A stretch of DNA of 64,000 nucleotides from Ruegeria sp. YS9 (lineage in GTDB: Bacteria > Pseudomonadota > Alphaproteobacteria > Rhodobacterales > Rhodobacteraceae). Below, piece after piece: positions 37,029 to 46,744 of this stretch. How positions within the stretch are numbered: position 1 is the stretch's first letter; each line of letters starts with the position of its first letter. The position numbers and the translations under genes were made by a program. The DNA lies in NCBI RefSeq assembly GCF_024628725.1, contig NZ_CP102409.1, positions 67,501 through 131,500 of the forward strand, in the 5' to 3' direction. The notes under the pieces were generated by a model. The model worked only from the letters and a program-made list of their open reading frames with translations, was not told where the DNA came from and ran no database searches.

Positions 37029-37991
37029 TCAGAGCAACAGGGCGACGCAGAGGAAGATCAGCGGAATCAAGCCAGTGTCGCGGTTGACCCTGAACAATTG
37101 CAACAGCCTGGCATTGTCTTCGATGTCCAGCGCGCGGAGTTGCCACATCATGTGCCAGCCCATTGCCCAAGGCCCACAGAGCGCAACACCCAATGCCAGC
37201 ATCGAGGCATCCGGCACCCCTGCATCGACGATGGCCAGCCCCATCAGCGACACGGTCGCCACCAAAAAATACTTCAGCCACCGCGCTGTATCGGCTCCGA
37301 ACAGACGAGCGGTTGATTTGATGCCGATCAGTTCGTCATCCTCGGCATCCTGATGCGCATAGATGGTGTCGTAGAACAGGGTCCACGCGATTCCAGACAG
37401 GTACAGCGTCACCGCTGGCCATCCCACGGAACCGCTATGCGCCGCCCAGGCCAGAAGGGCGCCCCAGTTGAAAGCCAGCCCGAGGAACACCTGAGGCCAC
37501 CACGTAAACCGTTTGGCAAACGGATAGATTGTCACGGGCAGCAGGGACAGTACGCCCATGGCGATTGCCGCCTGATTGAAGCTGAGAAGGATGCCAAGCG
37601 CCAGAATGCATTGCAGGACCATCCACGCTGCGGCCTGCCGGACACTGACCTGACCCGAAGGAATCGGGCGCGAGCGAGTGCGTTCGACCTGCCCGTCGAA
37701 TTCCCGGTCCGTGATGTCATTCCAGGTGCAACCGGCGCCCCGCATCAGAAAGGCCCCGAATGCGCATCCCATAGCGATCCAAAGATCTTCCCAACGTGGC
37801 TGACCGTCGTTCAGGATCGCCAGCGCCAGCCCCCACCAACAGGGAATCAGCAGCAGCCATGTCCCGATGGGCCGGTCCGCGCGGCTGAGGCGCAGATAGG
37901 GGCGGGCAAAGGCCGGGGCACGGGTGTCGACCCAGTTGCCACTGACGGCATCAGCGACTTGACTATCTGGTGTTGGGGCATTGCCTTGCAT
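37029..37991 (-). CDS. ubiA: 4-hydroxybenzoate octaprenyltransferase
   Basis: 320 residues, integral membrane prenyltransferase that attaches the polyprenyl tail in ubiquinone synthesis. First Asp-rich motif 'NDITDREFDGQVERTRSRPI' and second 'YAHQDAEDDELIG' bind Mg-pyrophosphate. 'RADRPIGTWLLLIPCWWG' is the usual N-terminal block. The ATG at 37991 lies 12 bp from the divergent rsmE start, so the promoters overlap. Confidence 0.95.
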   Translation of the reverse strand: MQGNAPTPDSQVADAVSGNWVDTRAPAFARPYLRLSRADRPIGTWLLLIPCWWGLALAILNDGQPRWEDLWIAMGCAFGAFLMRGAGCTWNDITDREFDGQVERTRSRPIPSGQVSVRQAAAWMVLQCILALGILLSFNQAAIAMGVLSLLPVTIYPFAKRFTWWPQVFLGLAFNWGALLAWAAHSGSVGWPAVTLYLSGIAWTLFYDTIYAHQDAEDDELIGIKSTARLFGADTARWLKYFLVATVSLMGLAIVDAGVPDASMLALGVALCGPWAMGWHMMWQLRALDIEDNARLLQLFRVNRDTGLIPLIFLCVALLL

Positions 37992-38003
37992 ATGTAGGGT
38001 CTC

Positions 38004-38729
38004 ATGAGTGCGAAGATCAGACTGTATGTAGAGCAGCCCTTGGGTCAGGGGCAATCGGTTCCTTTGACGCGCGACCAGGCGCACTATCTGTTTGGTGTCA
38101 TGCGCCTTGCGGTCAAAGGGCAGGTCGCCCTGTTCAACGGACAGGACGGAGAGTGGTTGGCCGAAGTCTCGGAGGCGGGGAAACGCGGCGGGACGCTGAC
38201 CTGCCTTGAGCAGACGAAACCGTTGCAGATGCCGCCCGATCTGTGGTTCCTGTTTGCACCGATCAAAAAGGCCCGCACCGATTTCATCGTGGAAAAAGCC
38301 GCCGAAATGGGCGCGGCGCGTATCATGCCGGTGCAGACCGAGTTCACCAATTCCGAACGCATCCGACAAGATCGGTTGCAGGCCCATGCCGTCGAGGCGG
38401 CCGAGCAATGCGGCGGAACCTTCGTGCCCGAGGTTGCCGATTTGCAGCGGTTGGATCGGCTGCTGGATGCATGGCCCGAAGATCGACAACTGATGTTCTG
38501 CAACGAAGCCGAGGTTGGATCGGCCCTGCGACTGGCCGCCAATGAAAAAGGACGGCCCTGGGCGATTCTCATCGGTCCCGAAGGAGGGTTTTCCGACAAG
38601 GAACGCGCGCGTCTGACGGGGTTGCCCTATGCGCATGTTGTCAGCCTTGGCCCGCGTATCCTGCGGGCTGACACGGCGGCAGTCGCTGCGCTGACCATGT
38701 GGCAGCAGGCGCTGGGGGATTGGGCGTAA
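38004..38729 (+). CDS. rsmE: 16S rRNA (uracil-1498-N3)-methyltransferase
   Basis: 241 residues. SPOUT-class knot motifs: 'ILIGPEGGFSDKERA' and 'LGPRILRADTAAVAAL' at the C-terminus, with the N-terminal 'LYVEQPLGQGQSVPL' PUA-like domain. It methylates U1498 of 16S rRNA using S-adenosylmethionine. The stop overlaps the start of the next gene (TAATG). Confidence 0.94.
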   Translation: MSAKIRLYVEQPLGQGQSVPLTRDQAHYLFGVMRLAVKGQVALFNGQDGEWLAEVSEAGKRGGTLTCLEQTKPLQMPPDLWFLFAPIKKARTDFIVEKAAEMGAARIMPVQTEFTNSERIRQDRLQAHAVEAAEQCGGTFVPEVADLQRLDRLLDAWPEDRQLMFCNEAEVGSALRLAANEKGRPWAILIGPEGGFSDKERARLTGLPYAHVVSLGPRILRADTAAVAALTMWQQALGDWA

Positions 38730-39574
38730 TGTGGCGCGCAGCACTACAGAAGGATGTTCCAGAAGTTCAGCGGTTTTTGCGCCTCCACCTCCAAAGCTCG
38801 ATGTTTCCTTTGGGCAATTTGGAAGATTTCGGTCTGGGTGGTTCCCATCCTCGGGGCATGTCGTTTTGGTTGCTGGGTAACCCGCTGCGCGGTGTCTTGG
38901 GTATCACCAATGAAGGAATAGTCTTTCCGCAATGCCCCAACGTGAAGCGTGCAGAGCTTTTTGCCGCCTGGGATTTGATCCAAAACCGAGCTGTCTCGGG
39001 AATCATCGGTGAAACGGCGCAGGTTAGAGACTTCGTCAAAATCGCAGGTTGGCGAGACAGGCTGACGGGTCTCAATGACGATGAACCGGCATTCTCACTT
39101 AACCTGAACAACCTTGTTGTTCCTCAAATGGAAGATGTGCGCCTTGTTCCGTTGGCCGGAGTGGATCGCAATCAAGTGATTGCCTGGCGGAAGCAATACC
39201 TTCAGGAAACGCCGGGTTTGCTTCACAAAGAACTGGACAAGCAGGCCAGAGAAGACCTGAAACGTTATCTGGAGCGCGACAGTCACAGAGCCCTTATCTA
39301 CAAAGGACAACCGGTTGCGATGACAGGCTTCAATTCGGCGCTTTCGGATGTCGTTCAGGTAGGTGGTGTATTTACCCCTCGCGAGCTGCGCGGGCGAAGT
39401 TATGCGCGCACCGCTGTCGCTTTGCATTTGAAAGAGGCGCGCGAGGCAGGTGTGAACCGAGCCGTCTTATTTGCCGCTTCAAATGCGGCCGCTCGTGCTT
39501 ACATAGCGATTGGATTCATGCCGGCCGGTTCGGTCTCACTGATTCTGTTCAACGATCAAACGGATTCCGCGTAA
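38729..39574 (+). CDS. GNAT-family N-acetyltransferase
   Basis: 281 residues. The C-terminal half has GNAT features: 'DVVQVGGVFTPRELRGRSYA' (acetyl-CoA loop R-G-R-S-Y-A) followed by 'AVLFAASNAAARAYIAIGFM'. The N-terminal half is a degenerate second GNAT-like domain. The acceptor is unknown. Start and stop overlap both neighbours by TAATG, so it belongs with rsmE and the following membrane-protein gene. The DNA is slightly AT-richer than that of rsmE. Confidence 0.8.
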   Translation: MWRAALQKDVPEVQRFLRLHLQSSMFPLGNLEDFGLGGSHPRGMSFWLLGNPLRGVLGITNEGIVFPQCPNVKRAELFAAWDLIQNRAVSGIIGETAQVRDFVKIAGWRDRLTGLNDDEPAFSLNLNNLVVPQMEDVRLVPLAGVDRNQVIAWRKQYLQETPGLLHKELDKQAREDLKRYLERDSHRALIYKGQPVAMTGFNSALSDVVQVGGVFTPRELRGRSYARTAVALHLKEAREAGVNRAVLFAASNAAARAYIAIGFMPAGSVSLILFNDQTDSA

Positions 39575-40101
39575 TGAGCTTTTTTCGACCAGAGGCAAAA
39601 CTGGCACTTTGGCGCTGGCGTGAAGTTTTGGTCTCGGTTTTTGTCCTGATCCTTGGCGTCAGTTGGGTCAGCGGGCCGGGTGGGTTGCTGGCCTGGGTCG
39701 GTTGGTTCCTGATCGTCGTGTCCGCGGCATTGGCCGTGATCGGCATACAGCGCGCACGGTTCAGAACCGGCGCAGGCGGGCAGGGCGTCGTTACGGTTGA
39801 TGAAGGGCAAATCACTTATCTCGGCCCTCTGGATGGCGGCATTGTTGCGACACGAGAAATGGAACGGCTTGCACTTGATCCAACCTCCAGTCCGGCGCAT
39901 TGGGTTCTGGATCAGCCTGGGCAACCGACGCTTCACATTCCTGTGAACGCTGAAGGAGCCGAAGCTCTGTTCGACGTTTTCTCAAGCCTGCCGGGCTTGA
40001 AAACCGAACAAATGCTGTCTGAACTCAACGGCAGATCGCCGCATAAGGTCGTTATCTGGGAGCGTACGCCCTCGCGCCCTGCACACCTTCGGCTGCATTG
40101 A
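39574..40101 (+). CDS. Conserved-looking membrane protein of unknown function
   Basis: 175 residues. Two adjacent transmembrane helices ('VLVSVFVLILGVSWVSG' and 'LAWVGWFLIVVSAALAVIG') after a short basic N-terminus, then a soluble domain of about 110 residues that looks like a PH-like beta barrel ('GVVTVDEGQITYLGPLDGG'). It is translationally coupled to the acetyltransferase gene and 64 bp upstream of gshA. No named family is recognised. Confidence 0.75.
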   Translation: MSFFRPEAKLALWRWREVLVSVFVLILGVSWVSGPGGLLAWVGWFLIVVSAALAVIGIQRARFRTGAGGQGVVTVDEGQITYLGPLDGGIVATREMERLALDPTSSPAHWVLDQPGQPTLHIPVNAEGAEALFDVFSSLPGLKTEQMLSELNGRSPHKVVIWERTPSRPAHLRLH

Positions 40102-40165
40102 CACCGGCGCGGTTTGCCCCCACGACTGGCCAAAAGACAGACACATCAGGATCGGAGCACGGTTC

Positions 40166-41536
40166 ATGTCCATCCCTCAGTCCGGCGGCGGTCCGATCGA
40201 ACGCCACGAGCAATTGGCCGAATATCTGGAGTCGGGCTGCAAGCCCAAGGCAGACTGGCGCATCGGCACCGAGCATGAGAAATTCGGCTACTGCAAGGAC
40301 ACGCTGAAACCGTTGCCCTTCGAGGGCACCCGTTCGATTGTGGCCGTGCTGGAAGGTTTGCGGGATCGGCACGGTTGGGCCGAAGTCCGTGAAGCGGGTC
40401 ATCTGATCGGTCTGGAAAAGGACGGCGCCAATGTCAGCCTGGAGCCGGGCGGCGCGCTGGAGCTGTCGGGTGCTCCGCTCGAGACCATCCACGAAACCTG
40501 CGATGAGGTGAACACCCACCTGCGTGAGGTGAAGGACATCGCAGATGAGATCGGCGTAGGTTTCATCGGTCTGGGCGCGGCACCGACCTGGACACACGAG
40601 GAAATGCCGTTGATGCCCAAGGGGCGGTACCGGCTGATGAACGACTATATGGAGAAGGTCGGCACTATGGGCCGCGCCATGATGCGGCGGACCTGCACGG
40701 TTCAGGTCAACATTGATTTCGGGTCCGAGGCCGACATGGTGCAGAAACTGCGCGTGGCGCTGGCCTTGCAGCCGGTGGCAACGGCGTTGTTTGCGAACTC
40801 GCCCTTTTTCGAAGGCAAGGTAAATGGCCAGAAAAGCTGGCGCAGTTACATCTGGCGGCATCTGGACGATGCGCGTACGGGCATGCTGCCTTTCGTGTTC
40901 GAAGACGGATTTGGGTTCGAACGTTACGTGCAATACGCGCTCGATGTTCCGATGTATTTCGTCTATCGCGACGGCCAGTACATCAATGCGCTGGGCATGT
41001 CTTTCCGCGACTTCCTGAAAGGTGAACTGCCCGCCTTGCCGGGGGAAACGCCCACGCTCAGCGATTGGGCCGATCACCTGACCACCGCCTTTCCCGAGGC
41101 ACGGATCAAGAAATTCATGGAAATGCGCGGGGCCGATGGTGGACCATGGCGGCGCCTGTGTGCCTTGCCCGCCTTCTGGGTTGGCCTGACTTACGATCAG
41201 ACGGCCCTGGACGCGGCCTGGGATCTGGTCAAAGGCTGGGACACCGAGACCCGCGAGGCGCTGCGTGTCGCGGCGGCCAAGGACGGGCTTCAGGCACAGG
41301 TCGGCAACATCAACATGCACGATCTGGCGCGTGAGGTTGTTGCGATCTCCGAGTCCGGCCTGAAAGCCCGCGCCTATCCCGGGGCCGGTGGACTGGTGCC
41401 GGACGAGACCCATTTCCTCAACGCGCTCAAGGACAGCATCCAAAGCGGGAAAGTGCCTGCGGATGAGTTGCTGGAACACTACAACGGCGACTGGAACGGT
41501 GATCTGACCCGGATTTTCCCCGAATACAGCTATTGA
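40166..41536 (+). CDS. gshA: Glutamate-cysteine ligase, plant/alphaproteobacterial type
   Basis: 456 residues, the usual size of the class III (plant-like) enzyme, which makes gamma-glutamylcysteine for glutathione. Markers: '[13 protein letters not shown]' (acidic Mg/ATP site), '[20 protein letters not shown]', '[20 protein letters not shown]' and 'PSFRDFL'-like '[13 protein letters not shown]'. It fits with the glutathione transferase gene elsewhere in the window. Stand-alone transcription is likely. Confidence 0.94.
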   Translation: MSIPQSGGGPIERHEQLAEYLESGCKPKADWRIGTEHEKFGYCKDTLKPLPFEGTRSIVAVLEGLRDRHGWAEVREAGHLIGLEKDGANVSLEPGGALELSGAPLETIHETCDEVNTHLREVKDIADEIGVGFIGLGAAPTWTHEEMPLMPKGRYRLMNDYMEKVGTMGRAMMRRTCTVQVNIDFGSEADMVQKLRVALALQPVATALFANSPFFEGKVNGQKSWRSYIWRHLDDARTGMLPFVFEDGFGFERYVQYALDVPMYFVYRDGQYINALGMSFRDFLKGELPALPGETPTLSDWADHLTTAFPEARIKKFMEMRGADGGPWRRLCALPAFWVGLTYDQTALDAAWDLVKGWDTETREALRVAAAKDGLQAQVGNINMHDLAREVVAISESGLKARAYPGAGGLVPDETHFLNALKDSIQSGKVPADELLEHYNGDWNGDLTRIFPEYSY

Positions 41537-41606
41537 TCCGCCCGGTCCCGCTTGCATTCGCGGGGCTGGCCCGATAGCAGGTTGGCGACCAAATTCAGAG
41601 GGCGTC

Positions 41607-42680
41607 ATGGACGATCTTAAGGCAAAATATCTGGGCCAAATCACCGAGGCAGGCGACGAGAACGCGCTTGAGGCGATCCGCGTCGCCGCCGTGGGCAAAA
41701 AAGGCGAAGTCGCGCTGAAGATGCGCGAGTTGGGTAAAATGACGCCCGAGGAACGCCAGGTGGCAGGCCCCGCGCTGAATACCCTGAAGGATGAGATCAA
41801 CTCGGCCCTGTCCGCCAAAAAGGCCGCTTTGGCCGATGCCGCGCTGGATGAACGTCTGCGCACCGAATGGCTGGATGCCACCCTGCCGACACGCCCGCGC
41901 CGTCAGGGCTCGATCCACCCGGTCAGCCAGGCGACCGAGGAACTGACCGCGATCTTTGCCGAACTGGGCTTCTCGGTGGCCGAAGGGCCGCGGATCGAGA
42001 CCGACTGGCACAATTTCGACGCGCTGAACATCCCCGGACACCACCCCGCGCGGGCCGAGATGGACACGTTCTATATGCACCGCGCCGAGGGCGATAATCG
42101 CCCGCCGCATGTTCTGCGCACCCATACGTCTCCGGTGCAGATCCGATCAATGGAGCTGCAGGGTGCGCCGATCCGCGTGATTTGCCCGGGCGGCGTCTAC
42201 CGCGCCGATTATGACCAGACCCACACGCCGATGTTCCATCAGGTCGAGGGGCTGGCCATCGACAAAGGCATCTCGATGGCGAACCTGAAATGGGTTCTGG
42301 AAGAGTTCGTAAAGGCCTTCTTCGAGGTCGACGATGTCGAACTGCGTTTCCGCGCCTCGCACTTCCCCTTCACCGAGCCGTCGGCCGAGGTCGATATCCG
42401 CTGTTCCTGGGATAACGGTCAGCTGAAGATCGGCGAGGGCGACGACTGGATGGAGATTCTGGGTTCGGGTATGGTCCACCCCAAGGTGATCGCCGCGGGC
42501 AACATTGACCCCGAGGTCTATCAGGGCTTTGCCTTTGGCATCGGTATCGACCGTCTGGCGATGCTGAAATATGGCATTCCAGATTTGCGGGCGTTCTTTG
42601 ATTCTGACCTGCGCTGGCTGCGGCACTATGGGTTTGCGGCGTTGGATATGCCGAACCTGCATGGTGGATTGTCAAGGTGA
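41607..42680 (+). CDS. pheS: Phenylalanine-tRNA ligase alpha subunit
   Basis: 357 residues. Class II synthetase: N-terminal coiled coil, motif 1 '[19 protein letters not shown]', motif 2 '[20 protein letters not shown]' and motif 3 '[18 protein letters not shown]'. It charges tRNA-Phe together with PheT. Unusually pheT is not directly next but 1.6 kb away, after an orphan gene and an esterase gene. The stop overlaps the GTG of the orphan gene by 4 bp. Confidence 0.97.
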   Translation: MDDLKAKYLGQITEAGDENALEAIRVAAVGKKGEVALKMRELGKMTPEERQVAGPALNTLKDEINSALSAKKAALADAALDERLRTEWLDATLPTRPRRQGSIHPVSQATEELTAIFAELGFSVAEGPRIETDWHNFDALNIPGHHPARAEMDTFYMHRAEGDNRPPHVLRTHTSPVQIRSMELQGAPIRVICPGGVYRADYDQTHTPMFHQVEGLAIDKGISMANLKWVLEEFVKAFFEVDDVELRFRASHFPFTEPSAEVDIRCSWDNGQLKIGEGDDWMEILGSGMVHPKVIAAGNIDPEVYQGFAFGIGIDRLAMLKYGIPDLRAFFDSDLRWLRHYGFAALDMPNLHGGLSR

Positions 42681-43135
42681 CTTGGGAAGCTGCGCTTATC
42701 GGGTTTTCGGGTCTATGTTTGAGTGCAGCCAGTTTCCTTTTTGGAAAAATTTTCTCTCAGTCCGAGAATATCTTAGAGCGTAAGCGAACTGCCTACAGGG
42801 ACTTTCTAAAGTTCTGCCCAAGCCCGAATGAAGCCCACTTGCCAAACCAAATTTCGTCAATAGAAATGCAGCGCGAGATAGGTATTCTCACGTTGTATGC
42901 GTCGGCGGATGCTTTGAAGTTTGCAGGAGAGTATTTCCGGACATTTGCTGATGCTCAGGAAGAGTTGGTTGACGTCGAGATCGCAGGGCACCCAACGTTC
43001 ATCAAGGTAATGACAGCCTATAATCGAATGGTTTGGGAAATGCGAGCTGATGCCATGACATGGTCCGTTTTTGCCCCAAACCGAAAGGGTCGGAAATACA
43101 AACCTAGCATGAGCCCGGAAGACCTTGAGAATTAG
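42677..43135 (+). CDS. Orphan membrane-anchored protein between pheS and pheT
   Basis: 152 residues from GTG 42677, overlapping the pheS stop by 4 bp. An N-terminal hydrophobic helix ('[19 protein letters not shown]') is followed by a helical, charged soluble part ('[20 protein letters not shown]' and '[19 protein letters not shown]'). No known family. Its DNA is visibly AT-richer than pheS, with many rare-looking codons, which suggests recent acquisition. The inverted-repeat element follows directly after. Confidence 0.65.
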   Translation: MTWEAALIGFSGLCLSAASFLFGKIFSQSENILERKRTAYRDFLKFCPSPNEAHLPNQISSIEMQREIGILTLYASADALKFAGEYFRTFADAQEELVDVEIAGHPTFIKVMTAYNRMVWEMRADAMTWSVFAPNRKGRKYKPSMSPEDLEN

Positions 43136-43178
43136 ACTATATGCGAGGTGCATGGCGCGGAGCAAAGGCCGATAGGCC

Positions 43179-43320
43179 GCCGCGCCATCGCCAGACCGCC
43201 CGCATGGGCTGGCGATTTGTCTCCGCCAGCGCACCGCTCGAACAGTGCACGGATTTGGCTGGAATAAAGTGCCCACCACAAACTAAGGATCGCCACCCCA
43301 CGGTCTGGCGATGGCGCGGC
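43179..43320. repeat. Inverted-repeat element with 20-bp perfect arms
   Basis: 'gccgcgccatcgccagaccg' at 43179-43198 and its exact reverse complement at 43301-43320 enclose 102 bp. A nested 7-bp hairpin lies inside (gctggcg 43208-43214, cgccagc 43224-43230). It could be a small MITE-like element, a strong transcript barrier or a structured RNA. No gene is recognisable in 43136-43383 and no clear target-site duplication is seen. Confidence 0.6.
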
Positions 43321-43383
43321 TTGTTACATTGCCCCACGGGCTTGTGACGTGACTCGGCGCTCAGGCTGGGTAGGGTCAGGCCC

Positions 43384-44187
43384 ATGATCTATCGACTGCT
43401 TCTCCTTCTGATGACAGCCACACCGGCCTTTGCCATGGGGCCTTGGAATACCGAATGCCACGGCGATACCGCTTGTCAGGTTGGCGACCGTTCGTACCAC
43501 GTGCTGGAGCCGGACGGGTGGGATGGCGATACGCCTCTGCCGGTTCTGCTGCATTTCCACGGCTGGGCGCGGCAGGGGACTGTGGTGGTGAACCACGAAC
43601 GCATTGCGGGCGCGACCAAGCTGCGCGGTGTGTTGCTGGTCGCCCCGAACGGGTTGGGCAAAAGCTGGGATTTCTGGACATCGGATACGGGCGATGTGCC
43701 CTTTGCTGACGCGGTGCTGGAAGATGTCGCCAAGCGTTATCCGATTGATCCCGAACGCATCTATGTCTCGGGCTATTCCTATGGCGGTGCGATGGCGTGG
43801 CGCTATGTCTGCCAGTCGGGCAATGACATCTCCGCCTTGCTGGCCGTTGCGGGCAGCATCCGCCAGACCGAAGATTGCCCCGAAGCCCCGCGCGAGGTGC
43901 GCCACGTGCATGGGCTGGACGATACGGTGATGGGTTTTCCCTTTGGACCGGGCGGCGATACCACCTATCCGGTGGCGCTGTGGAAAGCGAAGTTTGACTG
44001 CAACGGCGCAACCCCGCGCGGGGATTGGAGCGTGAGACCGTTCCTGACGCTCAGCCGTGTGGAATGGACCGATTGTGCGCAGGGGCAGGTGGTGCTGGAC
44101 ACCCATCCGGGCGGGCATTTCATCCCGCATGGCTGGATCGGGCGGCAACTGGACGAGCTTTTGGGCCGCACCCCCACCTATCCGTGA
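43384..44187 (+). CDS. Secreted alpha/beta-hydrolase, PHB-depolymerase-family esterase (LpqC-like)
   Basis: 267 residues. Signal peptide 'MIYRLLLLLMTATPAFA' (1-17), so periplasmic or secreted. Nucleophile elbow 'GYSYGG' (G-x-S-x-G), oxyanion region 'PVLLHFHGWARQGTV', Asp in 'HGLDDTV' and the final His in 'PGGHFIPHGW'. These match the PHB depolymerase/feruloyl esterase-like group. The substrate is unknown. Lies between pheS and pheT, a location with no obvious functional logic. Confidence 0.85.
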   Translation: MIYRLLLLLMTATPAFAMGPWNTECHGDTACQVGDRSYHVLEPDGWDGDTPLPVLLHFHGWARQGTVVVNHERIAGATKLRGVLLVAPNGLGKSWDFWTSDTGDVPFADAVLEDVAKRYPIDPERIYVSGYSYGGAMAWRYVCQSGNDISALLAVAGSIRQTEDCPEAPREVRHVHGLDDTVMGFPFGPGGDTTYPVALWKAKFDCNGATPRGDWSVRPFLTLSRVEWTDCAQGQVVLDTHPGGHFIPHGWIGRQLDELLGRTPTYP

Positions 44188-44265
44188 CCCGCAGCGCTTG
44201 CACCTTGGCGCATTCTTTGTCATTGCCTGTGCCGACTGGATGTTTGCCAAAAAAGGCCCCGAGCA

Positions 44266-46662
44266 ATGAAATTCACTCTGTCCTGGCTGAAAGACCACCT
44301 CGATACCGATGCGTCGGTTGATGAGATCACTGAGGCGTTGACCGACCTTGGCCTTGAGGTCGAAGAGGTCATCAACCCGGCTGACAAGCTCAAGGACTTT
44401 ACGCTGGGCTATGTGAAACACGCGGAAAAACACCCCGACGCCGACAAGCTGCGCGTCTGCAAGGTGGACACGGATGAAGGCGAATTGCAGATCATCTGCG
44501 GCGCGCCCAACGCCCGCGAAGGGATCACTGTCGTCGTCTGCAAGCCGGGCATGTATATCCCCGGATTGGACCTGACGATCAGCGTCGGCAAAATCCGCGG
44601 TGTCGAAAGCTTTGGCATGATGGCGTCCGAGCGCGAGCTGGAATTGTCGGACGAACATGACGGCATCATTGAATTGCCCTCGGGCGAGGTCGGTGACAGA
44701 TTCGTTGATTGGCTTGCCGAGAACGACCCCGCCAAGATCGATCCGGTGATCGAGATCGCGATCACTCCGAACCGGCCGGATGCGCTGGGCGTGGAAGGCA
44801 TCGCGCGTGATCTGGCGGCGCGTGGGATCGGCACTCTGAAACAGCGCGATTACGTGCCGGTGCCAGGCGATTTCGAAAGCCCGATCAAAGTATCGATTGA
44901 CGAGGATACGCTGGATGGTTGCCCGCATTTCACGGGCCGCCTTATCAAGGGCGTCAAGAACGGCCCCAGCCCGCAGTGGTTGCAGGATCAGTTGAAGGCG
45001 ATCGGGCTGCGTCCGATTTCGGCGCTGGTGGATATCACCAACTACATGACCTTTGACCATAACCGCCCGCTGCATGTGTTTGACGCGGACAAGGTGCAGG
45101 GCAACCTTCGCGTTCATCGCGCCAAAGGCGGTGAAACCCTGGTGGCGCTGGACGAAAAGGAATACACGCTTCAGCCCGGCATGATGGTTATTTCCGATGA
45201 CAAAGGGCCGGAATCCATCGCAGGCATCATGGGCGGTCAGGAAACCGGCTGCACCGAGGACACTGTGAATGTGTTCCTGGAAAGCGCGTTCTGGGATCAT
45301 GTGCAGATCGCGCTGACGGGTCGGGCGCTGAAGATCAATTCGGACGCGCGGTATCGGTTCGAACGCGGCGTGGACCCTGAATACACGCTGGAAGGGCTCG
45401 AGCACGCAACCCAGTTGATTCTGGACATCTGCGGCGGTGAAGCGTCCAAAGTGGTCGAGGCAGGCAAAGCGCCGAACCACGCGCGTGCGTACAAGCTGGA
45501 TGCCGAACGGGTGCAGTCTCTGGTCGGGATGGACATTCCCGAAAGCGAGCAGCGTCAGACGCTGACCCGTCTGGGTTTCCGTCTGGAGGGCGAGATGGCC
45601 CACGTGCCCAGCTGGCGCCCCGATATCATGGGTGAGGCCGATCTGGTGGAAGAGGTCGCACGGATCGCCTCGTTGACCAAATTGCAGGGCAAGCCCTTGC
45701 CGCGTGTCACCGATGGTATTCCCAAGCCGGTGATGACACCGATGCAACGCCGCCAGTCCATGGCGCGCCGCACCTGCGCTGCGCTGGGTTACAACGAATG
45801 CGTCAGCTATACGTTCATCGATCAGGCTTCGGCTGCTTTGTTCGGTGGCGGGGATGACGCGACCATGCTGGAAAACCCGATCTCGTCCGAGATGAGCCAC
45901 ATGCGCCCCGATCTGCTGCCCGGATTGTTGCAGGCCGCGGCGCGCAATCAGGCACGCGGATATGCCGACGTCGCCCTGTTCGAAGTCGGACCTGTTTTCC
46001 ATGATGGCGAACCCGGCGACCAGAAAACCCAGATCGCCGGCCTGCTGGTTGGCCGCAACGGCCCCAAGGATGTGCACGGGGCCTCGCGCCCGGTGGATGT
46101 CTTTGATGCCAAGGCGGATGCCGAGGCCGTTCTTGCGGCGATCGGAGCACCGGCCAAGGTACAGATTCTGCGCGACGGCGATGCCTGGTGGCATCCGGGT
46201 CGTCACGGCAAGATCTGCCTGGGGCCGAAAAAGGTGCTGGGTGTCTTTGGTGAACTGCACCCGCGCGTGTTGCAGGCGATGGATATCAAGGGTCCGGCAA
46301 TGGCCTTTACGATCTGGCCGGACGAGGTTCCCTTGCCCCGCAAGTCCGGTGCCACACGTGCCGCATTGGAATTGCGTGATTTGCAAGCGGTCGAACGGGA
46401 TTTTGCCTTTGTCGTTGATGAAAGTGTCGAGGCGCTGACATTGGTGAACGCGGCAGCTGGTGCCGATAAGGCACTGATCGAAGATGTGCGTGTCTTTGAC
46501 GAATTCATCGGCGGCAGCTTGGGTGAAGGGAAAAAATCTCTGGCCATCACAGTACGTTTGCAGCCCGCGGACCAGACGCTGAAGGAAAAGGACATCGAAG
46601 CGGTGGCCGAAAAGATTATCGCCAAAGTCTCCAAGGCGACCGGCGGTGTTCTGCGGGGCTGA
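44266..46662 (+). CDS. pheT: Phenylalanine-tRNA ligase beta subunit
   Basis: 798 residues, full length. N-terminal tRNA-binding OB domain (about 40-150: 'CKVDTDEGELQIICGAPNAR'), B3/B4 editing region ('PISALVDITNYMTFDHNRPL'), B5 domain, catalytic-like core with 'YRFERGVDPEYTLEGLEHAT' and a C-terminal anticodon-binding domain ('FIGGSLGEGKKSLAITVRLQ'). It edits and supports PheS. A short repeat element follows the stop. Confidence 0.97.
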   Translation: MKFTLSWLKDHLDTDASVDEITEALTDLGLEVEEVINPADKLKDFTLGYVKHAEKHPDADKLRVCKVDTDEGELQIICGAPNAREGITVVVCKPGMYIPGLDLTISVGKIRGVESFGMMASERELELSDEHDGIIELPSGEVGDRFVDWLAENDPAKIDPVIEIAITPNRPDALGVEGIARDLAARGIGTLKQRDYVPVPGDFESPIKVSIDEDTLDGCPHFTGRLIKGVKNGPSPQWLQDQLKAIGLRPISALVDITNYMTFDHNRPLHVFDADKVQGNLRVHRAKGGETLVALDEKEYTLQPGMMVISDDKGPESIAGIMGGQETGCTEDTVNVFLESAFWDHVQIALTGRALKINSDARYRFERGVDPEYTLEGLEHATQLILDICGGEASKVVEAGKAPNHARAYKLDAERVQSLVGMDIPESEQRQTLTRLGFRLEGEMAHVPSWRPDIMGEADLVEEVARIASLTKLQGKPLPRVTDGIPKPVMTPMQRRQSMARRTCAALGYNECVSYTFIDQASAALFGGGDDATMLENPISSEMSHMRPDLLPGLLQAAARNQARGYADVALFEVGPVFHDGEPGDQKTQIAGLLVGRNGPKDVHGASRPVDVFDAKADAEAVLAAIGAPAKVQILRDGDAWWHPGRHGKICLGPKKVLGVFGELHPRVLQAMDIKGPAMAFTIWPDEVPLPRKSGATRAALELRDLQAVERDFAFVVDESVEALTLVNAAAGADKALIEDVRVFDEFIGGSLGEGKKSLAITVRLQPADQTLKEKDIEAVAEKIIAKVSKATGGVLRG

Positions 46663-46672
46663 TGCAGGGCCG

Positions 46673-46704
46673 CCTCCGGCGGGAGTATTTCAGAAAAGAT
46701 GAAG
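46673..46704. repeat. Intergenic repeat, copy 2 (gggagtattt..agatgaag type)
   Basis: 'cctccggcgggagtatttca' followed by 'gaaaagatgaag', 10 bp after the pheT stop. It is the counterpart of the sequence at 23869-23895. The shared core is GGGA(G)TATTT and AGATGAAG with a variable spacer. Confidence 0.5.
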
Positions 46705-46744
46705 GGGCGGTGGCGCCCTTTTGCGTGTTTACGGAGGACGAAAG

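Noticed and set aside
43141..43347. Short plus-strand frame across the inverted-repeat element
   Set aside because: No motif and it runs through both repeat arms; better explained as non-coding element.
43324..46386. Very long open frame (about 1020 codons) on the minus strand opposite pheT and the esterase gene
   Set aside because: It is antisense to two clear genes, including pheT; high GC and the codon pattern keep the opposite frame open. The translation has no recognisable motif.
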